This document shows positions 34,463 to 42,681 of a stretch of DNA of 59,332 bases, piece after piece (the stretch's first letter is position 1; each line of letters opens with the position of its first letter). The position numbers and the translations under genes were made by a program. Origin of the DNA: a virus; IMG/VR virus record IMGVR_UViG_3300007522_000023, positions 1 through 59,332 of that record. The stretch is one strand, 5' to 3'. The notes under the pieces are model-generated. The model was given only the letters and a program-made list of their open reading frames with translations, searched no databases and had not been told where the DNA came from.

Positions 34463-35893
34463 ATGTCTATTTTAGACCAAAAGAAACAAGTTTTCGGGAA
34501 GATAGCAGCAAACAAAACCTTAACTGAAGGCATGCCGAATCTAAAATTAAATTCTTCATTCCCTTCAGTTAACAACAAAACTAATAGCATAACCTTTTTA
34601 ACCGATTTAATCAAATCGTTAATAGGTTATGTTGCTTTGGTTAAAACTGTAGTTGGTATATTAATACACACTTTAGAAAATATAGAGAAAGAGATTAAAT
34701 CAGCATTAAAAGTAGAGTTAAAAAGTATTGTTAGTTGTGGTATAGACCCTAGTCTACCTCCATTTATTAAATCAAGTGGTTCTGGTATTATTATTGAAGT
34801 TAAAAAAATAGATTTTTTATCGTTATTAAAAGTTGACCCCAACTCTGCTGGTGGAAAATTGTTATATAATGATATAACCCCAACATTAACAAATTCAACC
34901 GATTTTAATACTTTTTTATACGGTCTAATACAAAATGATGGTGTTACGAGTACATGGAAAGGTATATTTGATATTACATTTAATTCTATTGGTGTTGGCA
35001 CTACACCAAATAATACAATCACAATAAAAGCCAATGCAAGTTACGATTCAAAAACTCTTAATGATTTAAATAATAATTTTATTAACTCATTAAAACTATT
35101 TAATACTGGAAATATCGTTAGTAAAATTATAGATATTATATTTGGGTCAATATCGTTTAAACTTTCTAAATCTAGGAAACAATTAGATTCTGAAGAAAAG
35201 ATTAATACAGTTATTGATAAAATGATTGATGATAACGCTAATGATACCGTTGATGAAAGTGTTGATGATAGTTATTTTGAATTTAGTAATTCTGAAATAT
35301 CCGTAATTGAAAAACGTTCAAACGAAAAACGAAGAGGAGTAATAAAAATTAAAACTTCAAAAGATGTTGACAGCTCAATATCTTCTGATACATTAAATGA
35401 ATTTACTGAAGAAATTAAAAATACAACAACAACGGAGGGTAAAACTAAAACCCTATCAGACAATCTAGATAGAATGGCTGACGAAAGTGCTGTAAATGTA
35501 GATAATAAAGATAAAGATACTGTTAAACTTAACTTTATTCAGATGATTATAAACAATCTACTTAGAGCCATAATAGGTGTTATACTATCACCAAAAGTTG
35601 TTATTATATTCTTAGTTAATTATAGAATAATTAATGGTCCAACGGGTGAATACACCGATGCTATTGATTTTATAAAAAAGAACAAAGTTTTATTCAATAG
35701 AATGATGAAAAAAATAACAGTTATGATTGTTAAAATATTATTAGCTATTGCCATGAAAAAAATTGCTAAATTAGTTGCTGAATCACAAATAAAAACACGT
35801 ATCGAAAAAAATAAAAATAAATTAACTCAGATACTATCACTAGTTGGTATACCTCAAGAAGTTATCAGTAAAATAAAAAGCTTAACACAATGA
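34463..35893 (+). CDS. Probable tail/baseplate structural protein with hydrophobic helices
   Basis: 476 residues, not recognised. Two hydrophobic regions stand out: LIGYVALVKTVVGILIHTLE at about 53-72, and a C-terminal pair, NNLLRAIIGVILSPKVVIIF and MIVKILLAIAMKKIAKLV. The middle carries an acidic Asp/Ser/Thr-rich stretch, NDTVDESVDDSYFEFSNSEI. Amphipathic or hydrophobic helices of this kind occur in baseplate hub and tape-associated proteins (inference). Its end overlaps the next ATG by four bases, and the gp5-like gene follows two genes later. Confidence 0.6.
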   Translation: MSILDQKKQVFGKIAANKTLTEGMPNLKLNSSFPSVNNKTNSITFLTDLIKSLIGYVALVKTVVGILIHTLENIEKEIKSALKVELKSIVSCGIDPSLPPFIKSSGSGIIIEVKKIDFLSLLKVDPNSAGGKLLYNDITPTLTNSTDFNTFLYGLIQNDGVTSTWKGIFDITFNSIGVGTTPNNTITIKANASYDSKTLNDLNNNFINSLKLFNTGNIVSKIIDIIFGSISFKLSKSRKQLDSEEKINTVIDKMIDDNANDTVDESVDDSYFEFSNSEISVIEKRSNEKRRGVIKIKTSKDVDSSISSDTLNEFTEEIKNTTTTEGKTKTLSDNLDRMADESAVNVDNKDKDTVKLNFIQMIINNLLRAIIGVILSPKVVIIFLVNYRIINGPTGEYTDAIDFIKKNKVLFNRMMKKITVMIVKILLAIAMKKIAKLVAESQIKTRIEKNKNKLTQILSLVGIPQEVISKIKSLTQ

Positions 35894-36303
35894 TTTTAAC
35901 CCCTAGTCTATCATCAATTTCTGGTGTTTTAAGAATGATATTATCTGCTTTTATTATTCCAGAAGAACCAATAGCACCACTACCACCACCACTTATACTT
36001 GTTGGTGCTAAACTAAGAACTGGTCTTTCAGCGCAAGCAATTGCCGCTAGGATAATATCAAGACAATCTGAGTCTGGCAGACAAGTAGGTGATGTATTTT
36101 CTGATGGTCCAAATGTTGAACAAACAATGGAACTGATTAGAATTGAGGAAATTGTAAATGCTTTATTAACTGAAGCAGTTGTTAATGTTGTAATACCGCC
36201 TGGTATTTCAGTGCTTACGGTAGGTGTAGGTAATCTTGGTATACCAGTACTATCACAAGGTGCTACAACCTCAATGGGTATTGGCGATGGAATAATAAGA
36301 TAA
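35890..36303 (+). CDS. Small Pro/Gly-rich baseplate-associated protein
   Basis: 137 residues, not recognised. It is hydrophobic and low in charge: ISGVLRMILSAFIIPEEPIA, PLPPPLILVGAKLRTGLSAQ, then VNVVIPPGISVLTVGVGNLG ending TSMGIGDGIIR. The Gly-rich beta end could plug into a larger spike or hub. Its start is coupled to the upstream gene (ATGA overlap). Position between two baseplate-type genes is the main clue. Confidence 0.55.
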   Translation: MILTPSLSSISGVLRMILSAFIIPEEPIAPLPPPLILVGAKLRTGLSAQAIAARIISRQSESGRQVGDVFSDGPNVEQTMELIRIEEIVNALLTEAVVNVVIPPGISVLTVGVGNLGIPVLSQGATTSMGIGDGIIR

Positions 36304-36314
36304 AAAGTTTTAAT

Positions 36315-36506
36315 ATGGGTAACGAATATAAAAAAGAATTAGAGGGTAAATCAAATAATGAAATTTTATTTGATATTAAACAATTGGAAGCTGACCACGA
36401 ATCAGTTAAGATTAATATGCTAAAAGATTATGACCGTTTGATTGAAATTGAGGGGAAATTTGATGATGCAAATAAAATATTAGTAAAAAGATTAAAAGGT
36501 GAGTAA
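36315..36506 (+). CDS. Small coiled-coil protein
   Basis: 63 residues, all helical with heptad character (NEILFDIKQLEADHESVKIN, DRLIEIEGKFDDANKILVKR). It overlaps the gp5-like gene, which begins at a GTG eight bases before this stop. Conserved gene order and the overlaps argue that it is real despite its size. Function is unknown; it may be an assembly chaperone of the spike (inference). Confidence 0.6.
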   Translation: MGNEYKKELEGKSNNEILFDIKQLEADHESVKINMLKDYDRLIEIEGKFDDANKILVKRLKGE

Positions 36507-37485
36507 CGGAACAAATAAATTAGGTAACATAGCGGATACTTATAAACAAGATAATTTTAAATATCTTGTTCACGGTATAGTAGAATCTATTGCCGATGAA
36601 TTTGGTATGGGTAGGATTAAAGTTAGAATCAAAGGTGCTGAAAGTGTCGGTGGTGATGATGGAATTGAGAATAAAAATTTACCTTGGTCACATCCGCTTA
36701 TACCTAAACACATATCTACAATACCTAAAGTAGGTGAAATTGTTTGGGTTTTCATAATAAATAATAAAAAGAAACATTCAGATAGGTTATATATTGGACC
36801 ACTAACATCTCAATTACAATTATTAAATAAAGATAGTGGTTTTATTTCACCTTTAAGACCATTTACATTTGGGCAACAAGATGGTGACCAAGCAGTTACT
36901 GGTGAAAAAATTAGTACAACTATTTTACCAGAATTAATTGGTGTCTTCCCTAATCCAGAGGATATATCAATACAAGGTAGATTCAATACAGATATAACAC
37001 AAAAGCACAATCAAATAGTAATAAGAGCTGGTAAATTTGAAACATCTGAAAATAATAAATTTAGAATTAAATTCAATTCAAAAACTCAAGGTTTTATTCA
37101 AATTAAAAACAACGTTATAATTTCAGAAAAAGACGTTGAAGCTAAAGAAAGTGGTACTGTAACGAATATTGTGTCTAATAAAATTAATCTATTAACACAT
37201 AAAGGAGGTTCACCAAGATTTAATCTAACTGACCAAGAACAATTAATTACTGATGAAGAGATGTTAAATATTCTTAATGATGCTCATCAATTACCCTTTG
37301 GTGATGTACTGTTAGATTATTTAAAATTGCTTAAGAATGCGATACTTAGTCATGTTCATAATGGTAACGGTAATCCATCTACAGATTTAACGTCTTCTGG
37401 CAATATTCAATCAATAGCTAATTTAAAAGCAAACGCTAAAGATTTAGAAAATAAAATGTTATCTAAAAACATTCGAATTAATTAA
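36499..37485 (+). CDS. gp5-like baseplate central spike protein (OB-fold N-terminus)
   Basis: 328 residues, with a GTG start (SNGTNKLGNIADTYK), since no usable ATG exists nearby. Residues 20-105 have the gp5/VgrG-type OB-fold pattern: YLVHGIVESIADEFGMGRIK, VRIKG, NLPWSHPLIPKHIST, IPKVGEIVWVFIINN, then RLYIGPL. The C-terminal part includes repeated beta strands (HNQIVIRAGKFE, FIQIKNNVIISE, SNKINLLTHKG) and a His-containing ILSHVHNGNGNPS typical of phage spike tips. No lysozyme domain like that of T4 gp5 is present. It probably punctures the cell surface at the tail tip. Confidence 0.75.
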   Translation: MSNGTNKLGNIADTYKQDNFKYLVHGIVESIADEFGMGRIKVRIKGAESVGGDDGIENKNLPWSHPLIPKHISTIPKVGEIVWVFIINNKKKHSDRLYIGPLTSQLQLLNKDSGFISPLRPFTFGQQDGDQAVTGEKISTTILPELIGVFPNPEDISIQGRFNTDITQKHNQIVIRAGKFETSENNKFRIKFNSKTQGFIQIKNNVIISEKDVEAKESGTVTNIVSNKINLLTHKGGSPRFNLTDQEQLITDEEMLNILNDAHQLPFGDVLLDYLKLLKNAILSHVHNGNGNPSTDLTSSGNIQSIANLKANAKDLENKMLSKNIRIN

Positions 37486-37493
37486 GGTTTAGT

Positions 37494-37510
37494 GATATTT
37501 ATTAATAAAA
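37494..37510 (+). promoter_or_regulatory. Late-promoter-like element (GATATTTATTAATAAAA)
   Basis: One extra base relative to the consensus GATATTTATAATAAAA. It sits between the gp5-like gene and the next structural gene, six bases before its ATG. Confidence 0.5.
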
Positions 37511-37516
37511 CAAATC

Positions 37517-38917
37517 ATGGTAATACGTACATATTTTGATAAAAACAATACAATTGTAAGCAATTCAACTATAAATACTGGGTTAAACCCAGTTACTGAA
37601 TTATTTTATGGTGGTGGTATTGGTCTAGAACGATACAGTAGATTTTTATTTCATTTTGATGAAACTAGATTAAAGGCATTATATACTGGAAACACATACA
37701 CAGACTTAAGTAAACTTAAACATACTTTAAGGATGACCAATACTGGTAGTTTTGATAAAGACTTATTAAACACTATGTTGGGTGCAAAAGATAGAACATC
37801 CTCTTTCGACCTTATGCTTTTTAAAATCCAACAACCATGGGATAATGGTGTTGGATATGATTTTGAAGCATCTATTTCTAATAATACAGTATACTCAACA
37901 TTACCATCTAACTGGGCCAGTCCACAAACTGGTATTTCATGGAATGGTGGTACTGGAGTTTATTCTGGTTCACCTTCTGGTATTACTGTAACAACGCAAC
38001 ATTTTGATAAAGGCAATGAAAATATAGAAATGGACATTAGTGATTATGTAAATGGTGTACTTACTGGTGACACCAATCATGGCTTAGGTATTGCATTTCC
38101 TCGTTCATTTGAACTTTTAAATACCACTAAATTAAAATACGTTGGTTTCTTCACAAACAATACTCAAACATTTTACGAACCTTTTATTGAAACTGTTTAT
38201 AATAACCATATTACTGATGATAGAAATAACTTCTATTTAGACAAGAGTAATAAACTTTATCTTTATGTAAACGTAGGTGGTTCTCCAACTAATTTGGATT
38301 CATTACCCTCAGTTAACGTATTCGATGCGTCTAACACACTATTTAGTGCTTATACTACCTCAGGTGTCAATCACATAACAAAAGGTGTTTATTCAATAGA
38401 CATAAACGTTCCTACATCACCAACAAATTCTTGCACTATGTATAATGATGTATGGACTGGTATCACTATTAATGGTATATCTAGACCAAATATTGAGTTA
38501 TCGTTCGTCATGGTAGATTCAATGGATTATTATGACATTGGTGATAGTGGTTCTTTGCCTAAAAAAGTAGCTGTAAATGTAACTGGTATTCAAAATAAAG
38601 AAAAAATTAAAAGAGGTGATATTCGTAAAGTTTTAGTATCGGCTAGAATACCATATACTGTAGAACAAGCTCAAAATATAAGTGATATTAAGTATAGAAT
38701 TTATGTTCTAGAGGGAACTTCAGAATTAACAGTCATAGATTTTCAACCAGTCGAAATTAGTAATAATAATTATTATTTTTTACTAGACACTGAGAGTTTA
38801 ATTCCTAATACATATTATTTAGATATTTTAGTTACGTCAAACTTAGAGGTAACAACACTAAAAAATAGATTAGCGTTCGAAATCATTAATCAAGTAGAAT
38901 TAAGAAAAGGTCAATAA
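37517..38917 (+). CDS. Large beta-rich tail/baseplate structural protein
   Basis: 466 residues, not assigned to a named family. It opens with VIRTYFDKNNTIVSNSTINT and RYSRFLFHFDETRLKALY, followed by jelly-roll-like segments (SSFDLMLFKIQQPWDNGVGY, ENIEMDISDYVNGVL, YVGFFTNNTQTFYEPFIET) resembling carbohydrate-binding-module type domains. An Ig-like region follows (KLYLYVNVGGSPTNL; HITKGVYSIDINVPT). It has its own promoter-like element and a hairpin over the stop codon. A wedge or fibre-attachment role is plausible but unproven. Confidence 0.6.
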   Translation: MVIRTYFDKNNTIVSNSTINTGLNPVTELFYGGGIGLERYSRFLFHFDETRLKALYTGNTYTDLSKLKHTLRMTNTGSFDKDLLNTMLGAKDRTSSFDLMLFKIQQPWDNGVGYDFEASISNNTVYSTLPSNWASPQTGISWNGGTGVYSGSPSGITVTTQHFDKGNENIEMDISDYVNGVLTGDTNHGLGIAFPRSFELLNTTKLKYVGFFTNNTQTFYEPFIETVYNNHITDDRNNFYLDKSNKLYLYVNVGGSPTNLDSLPSVNVFDASNTLFSAYTTSGVNHITKGVYSIDINVPTSPTNSCTMYNDVWTGITINGISRPNIELSFVMVDSMDYYDIGDSGSLPKKVAVNVTGIQNKEKIKRGDIRKVLVSARIPYTVEQAQNISDIKYRIYVLEGTSELTVIDFQPVEISNNNYYFLLDTESLIPNTYYLDILVTSNLEVTTLKNRLAFEIINQVELRKGQ

Positions 38918-38928
38918 AAACTTGACCT
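38908..38928 (+). terminator. Hairpin terminator candidate overlapping the stop codon
   Basis: Stem AGGTCAA / TTGACCT with loop TAAAAAC spans the TAA stop of the preceding gene. The following sequence (CTTAATAAAATT) is AT-rich but not a strict T run. Confidence 0.55.
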
Positions 38929-38944
38929 CTTAATAAAATTAACT

Positions 38945-39060
38945 ATATTTATACATGCGTTAACTCCACAGTATTAGTCCCGACCATTAAAACGGTTTAG
39001 AGTTGTGTTAAAACAACAAAGGTATTAGTCCAATAATAACAAATATTAGAAAGTTAAAAT
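38945..39060 (+). promoter_or_regulatory. Promoter-like element followed by a long structured leader
   Basis: ATATTTATACATGC at 38945-38958 repeats the sequence at 33846 exactly. About 100 untranslated bases follow before the ATG at 39061. They contain a direct repeat GTATTAGTCC (38971-38980 and 39022-39031) and a small hairpin GTTGT-GTTAAA-ACAAC. Other leaders in this window are 5-30 bases long, so this one may be regulatory or a separate small RNA. Confidence 0.4.
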
Positions 39061-40002
39061 ATGATAAAAGAAAACAATTTGGTATCAGTACCATCAGCAA
39101 ACATTACTGTAAACAAAAGTAGAATAAAATTATATAAGAATACGGGTGATATGCCAACGTATTATCTACAAAAGGGGCAAGAGTTCCAATTAGAGTTATT
39201 TAATCCAACACAAGACGTTATAATGGCTAAGATATACCTTAACGATAAAGTTATATCTCAAGGTGGATTAATTATAAGACAAGGTGAAAGAATTTTCCTA
39301 GAGCGATATCTTGATGTAGCTAAAAAATTCTTATTCGATACATATGAAGTGTCAAGCTCTGAAGAGGTTAAAAAAGCGATTGAAAAAAATGGAGATTTTA
39401 AAGTTGAATTCTTTAAAGAGTTAAAATCATTTACTAAAGAAAATTATTTTCAGTTCAACAAGAGTAATCCGTATTCAACAGACATAACACTGAGTAATAA
39501 TCTTTCAGCTGGTATTCACCCTAATTCCAATACATCTGGTAATTATTTCCCTAATAATCTTACATTCACCAGTGGTGTCAGCTCAGAAAGTTTTAGATAT
39601 AAATACAATGGAATAACAACAAATAGTAACTTTAACACAACGAGTTTTAATTCTAATAATAGTAGAACATTTAGTAATCCATTACCTAAAAGTAATGTAC
39701 TTCGTTCATTAACTAAAATAGCTAAAATAGAAACTGGTAAAGTTGAAGAAGGTTCCGAATCAGAACAAAAATTAAAAATTGTTTCTATGGATTTTGATTT
39801 TATAGCGTTTCATACTATTGAATGTAAAATGTTACCAATATCACAAAAAATAAATACCGTAGAAGATATAAAAAAAATAAAACCTACAATGTCAGATATT
39901 ATAACTATTGTAAATGAAAACCCTAACGATATGATTTTAGGTGAAAAAATTAGAAGTTATTTTTTAACTAGTTTAATTAATAAATCTAAAGATAAATTAT
40001 AA
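39061..40002 (+). CDS. Hypothetical virion structural protein
   Basis: 313 residues, not assigned to a named family. The first 110 residues are a compact beta domain: SRIKLYKNTGDMPTYYLQKG, EFQLELFNPTQDVIMAKIYL, and GGLIIRQGERIFLERYLDVA, then KKFLFDTYEVSS. A disordered Asn/Ser-rich linker follows, then IAKIETGKVEEGSESEQKLK and DFDFIAFHTIECKMLPIS. The sequence resembles structural proteins of large T4-like phages as far as I can judge from pattern. Its 3' end overlaps the convergent minus-strand gene by six bases. Confidence 0.6.
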   Translation: MIKENNLVSVPSANITVNKSRIKLYKNTGDMPTYYLQKGQEFQLELFNPTQDVIMAKIYLNDKVISQGGLIIRQGERIFLERYLDVAKKFLFDTYEVSSSEEVKKAIEKNGDFKVEFFKELKSFTKENYFQFNKSNPYSTDITLSNNLSAGIHPNSNTSGNYFPNNLTFTSGVSSESFRYKYNGITTNSNFNTTSFNSNNSRTFSNPLPKSNVLRSLTKIAKIETGKVEEGSESEQKLKIVSMDFDFIAFHTIECKMLPISQKINTVEDIKKIKPTMSDIITIVNENPNDMILGEKIRSYFLTSLINKSKDKL

Positions 40003-40725
40003 TAATCTTATTTGTTTTATTAATTTTGTATAATAGTTAAATTGACTATTCACTCTAGCATTATCTTGTAAAACTTCTAATGGGTTAATTAAATTTTTAA
40101 TCCCCTCAATTGATGTGATTTTGTTATCATAAGAATTAATAAAATTTTTTAAATCAGAATAAGTATTATTAGTCATAACATAATTAAATAAATCATCTTT
40201 ATTAACAGTTTTAATATCAAAATTAGGAACACTAGGGTTATCATCATACGAGTCATTTGCACCAAATCGTAGAGTTGTTATAGAGTTAGCGTTTAAAATT
40301 TCATCGTTAATATCTTTATAAATAACACCACCATAGGCATATGGTAATTTATTACTATCTAAAGGTGTTATCTCCAAAAATAAGTTAGTCACCTCATCGT
40401 AAATCCAATAATGTTCGAAATATGTTGTACTATTTAAAAAGGCCCAACCTTTAACTGGGTAATATCGCTCAATTCCATTTTTTAAATTAATTTGTATGAA
40501 TTTAAAAACATTAGTTTCACATTTATTATAATTTGACATACCACATTTTTTCATTTCAACACCACCATCATGTGTTAACCTTAATTCAAAATTAGGGTTT
40601 TTAAAATTATTTTCTAGAAATTCTTTATTAGGATTTGTTTCATTAAATCTATTGTAAAACTCTTCGGTTGTTTCTTCTTTTTGTCTTAAATTTTCTCTAA
40701 GTAACTTTTTAATTAATGACTTCAT
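39997..40725 (-). CDS. Hypothetical protein, possible packaged papain/transglutaminase-like protein
   Basis: 242 residues, not firmly recognised. NKCETNVFKFI (Cys69 at the start of a helix), VKGWAFLNSTTYFEHYWIYD (His105) and NLFLEITP follow the spacing of cysteine-peptidase or transglutaminase-like folds, where Cys, His and a late Asp/Asn act together; this is pattern inference only. The N-terminus MKSLIKKLLRENL resembles a capsid-targeting helix with an L-x-E cut site. It lies just after the capsid gene with its own late-type promoter, and a terminator isolates it from that gene. Confidence 0.55.
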   Translation of the reverse strand: MKSLIKKLLRENLRQKEETTEEFYNRFNETNPNKEFLENNFKNPNFELRLTHDGGVEMKKCGMSNYNKCETNVFKFIQINLKNGIERYYPVKGWAFLNSTTYFEHYWIYDEVTNLFLEITPLDSNKLPYAYGGVIYKDINDEILNANSITTLRFGANDSYDDNPSVPNFDIKTVNKDDLFNYVMTNNTYSDLKNFINSYDNKITSIEGIKNLINPLEVLQDNARVNSQFNYYTKLIKQIRLL

Positions 40726-40739
40726 GATAATAAATATCT
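40726..40739 (-). promoter_or_regulatory. Late-promoter-like element (AGATATTTATTATC)
   Basis: On the coding strand AGATATTTATTATC abuts the ATG directly, the shortest spacing in the set. A terminator for the capsid gene precedes it, so the element should drive only the 242-residue gene. Confidence 0.5.
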
Positions 40740-40749
40740 ATAAAAGCAA

Positions 40750-40779
40750 AAAAAGTCTAACCTTTCGATTAGACTTTTT
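40750..40779 (-). terminator. Intrinsic terminator after the major capsid gene
   Basis: Stem AAAAAGTCTAA / TTAGACTTTTT (11 bp) with an 8-base loop. Either orientation ends in a T run, so it can act on both strands. It closes the scaffold-capsid transcript. Confidence 0.85.
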
Positions 40780-40798
40780 ATTATTTTAAGTAGTTAGA

Positions 40799-42634
40799 TT
40801 ATCTTAACTCATTAGGATTAAAAGTAACAACACCATCAACTCTCACGTGACCGTAGAATCTGTTGTTTACAATTTTCTTAGCGTAACGAGTCATGATTCC
40901 TTTCACTGGTGCGAAATTGAACGGGTTATACATTGTTGGTGTCAATTGTAAAGGTACGTATGGTGCATAAATGTACCCAGTATCTAACAATGATTTACCT
41001 TTATGTCCAATGATTACTGAGTAAGCTGGAGCGTAAGGGTCACGGTACACTTGGTAACGTCCACTTAAAGAACCAATTCTTTCAATACCCATGTTATAAG
41101 AATCTTGCTCTGGGTTAGCATCACTTACGTGGAAGTATTCTAAATCATCAAAGATAGCTGAGATTTCAGAAGATACAACGATGAAGTTAGCACCACCTCT
41201 AAGAGTTGATTTATGTATTTGTGCGGAAACTTGGTTTAATTTAGTAATTAAAGTTTGGTTCCACTCTTTTTGAGTATAAGGACTTGCAGAAGTCGAAGCT
41301 TTTCTCCATCCATTATAATCCCAACGTAATTGCCATGCAGCAGCTTTACGAATATCTCTTAAGATTTCTCTATCGATTTCAGCAGCAACTTGTTCAGACA
41401 ACATAGCTGTTAATTCAGCTTCAGCATCGATGTTATGGAATGCAGAAACATCTTGTGCTAACTCTGGAGACCATGTAGCTCTTAATTTTCTTTCTTCAAC
41501 AGCAACAACAACTTCATCCAATGTGAAAGATACTTCTCCCATTTCAGTTTCTAGTTCTAATGATGCGTATTCACCCCATGCAGCAGTAAATGTAAATGCA
41601 GATACTGTAGTAGCAGATGCACCAACATAACCATCGTATGTAGATGTTCCAGCGTTAGCAGCTCCCGTAGCAGTTACACCAACTGGGTGACGTAAATCTA
41701 ATTCAATGTATAAGTTACCAGTACTATCAGTCAATGAAGAATAATCTACGATACCTTTACCGTATTGTTGTGTTACTAATCTAAAAGGAATTTCCTTGTT
41801 AGCAGCGATAATAACGTTATTATCTTGGTCATTAATTGCAGCAGAAGGTACAACGTGTAATGAAGCTAAGAAAGACTCAGTATCCATTTGGTTCCCATTA
41901 GCACCAGTCATGACTGCTTTGTTTGAGTTATTTGGAGAAAATCCAGAGATAGCTAAAATAATACTTCTTACAGAACCATCAGTAGCTGTAGCTAAAGTTG
42001 AAGCTGGAGCACTAATAGTGTAAGCACCGTTTGAATCCATAGACAAAGTTTGTGGTCCAGCGTGAGTACGAATAGTTAAAGCACCTTTAGAGTTATCGAA
42101 TAAACCATCATTGTAAAATAAATCATAAAGATTTTTTGCTAAGAATGGTGTAACTACACATGTTCCATTAGCTGGTAACACACATGAAGGAACACCTTCA
42201 GCACCCATACCAGTATGTGCGGAGAATGTTGTTCCGTATACATCAGATGCAGCGGTAGATGAGTAATTATTACCAGCAACACCATTCTGGTCAACACGAC
42301 TAGATGTTTGTGGTACGAAATAGAATAATTTACCAATTGGCATATTCATAGCTTGTACTGATACGATATCATTAGCTAACAATTTAGAGAATACTCTACG
42401 TACAATAGGGAATACAACTGTCTCGAAAGAACCAGAAGAATTACTTGATGTAGACTCAGTTAATAATGTAGACGCTTGGTTTTCATATAATTGAGCGATA
42501 TTTTCTTTAACGTGACCTTTAAGACCTTCTAAGAATCCTAATGACTCCCATTTTGATTGAGTTTCTAAACGGATAGCCTTCATGTGGTTTAATCCGATGT
42601 TCCCAACTTGTCCAGATGTTAATAAATGTGACAT
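40799..42634 (-). CDS. Major capsid protein (T4 gp23-like)
   Basis: 611 residues, somewhat longer than T4 gp23. It forms the HK97-fold shell. The gp23-type core is clear: VEERKLRATWSPELAQDVSA, FHNIDAEAELTAMLSEQVAA and EIDREILRDIRKAAAWQLRW, plus FIVVSSEISAIFDDLEYFHV and the C-terminal PFNFAPVKGIMTRYAKKIVN. The N-terminal prodomain (MSHLLTSGQVGNIGLNHMKA) is helical, and STLLTE at 55-60 followed by STSSNSSGSF provides an L-x-E site for the gp21-like protease; maturation would remove about 60 residues. A variable insertion (about 180-350) may be a surface domain. A terminator follows and the scaffold gene lies just upstream. Confidence 0.95.
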   Translation of the reverse strand: MSHLLTSGQVGNIGLNHMKAIRLETQSKWESLGFLEGLKGHVKENIAQLYENQASTLLTESTSSNSSGSFETVVFPIVRRVFSKLLANDIVSVQAMNMPIGKLFYFVPQTSSRVDQNGVAGNNYSSTAASDVYGTTFSAHTGMGAEGVPSCVLPANGTCVVTPFLAKNLYDLFYNDGLFDNSKGALTIRTHAGPQTLSMDSNGAYTISAPASTLATATDGSVRSIILAISGFSPNNSNKAVMTGANGNQMDTESFLASLHVVPSAAINDQDNNVIIAANKEIPFRLVTQQYGKGIVDYSSLTDSTGNLYIELDLRHPVGVTATGAANAGTSTYDGYVGASATTVSAFTFTAAWGEYASLELETEMGEVSFTLDEVVVAVEERKLRATWSPELAQDVSAFHNIDAEAELTAMLSEQVAAEIDREILRDIRKAAAWQLRWDYNGWRKASTSASPYTQKEWNQTLITKLNQVSAQIHKSTLRGGANFIVVSSEISAIFDDLEYFHVSDANPEQDSYNMGIERIGSLSGRYQVYRDPYAPAYSVIIGHKGKSLLDTGYIYAPYVPLQLTPTMYNPFNFAPVKGIMTRYAKKIVNNRFYGHVRVDGVVTFNPNELR

Positions 42635-42664
42635 AATTTGTTTTGTTTTTTTTTGTTTGTTTTT

Positions 42665-42673
42665 GTTATAGTT
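42665..42673 (-). promoter_or_regulatory. AACTATAAC promoter-like box before the capsid gene
   Basis: The capsid leader lacks the TATTTATA element but has AACTATAAC 30 bases before the ATG. The related AACTATAAT occurs before three other minus-strand genes. The rest of the leader is an A/C-rich stretch without structure. Confidence 0.35.
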
Positions 42674-42681
42674 TATTTTTA

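Noticed and set aside
38945-39060. tRNA gene in the structured leader
   Set aside because: No cloverleaf with T-loop GTTC or acceptor-stem pairing can be drawn; no tRNA was seen anywhere in the window.
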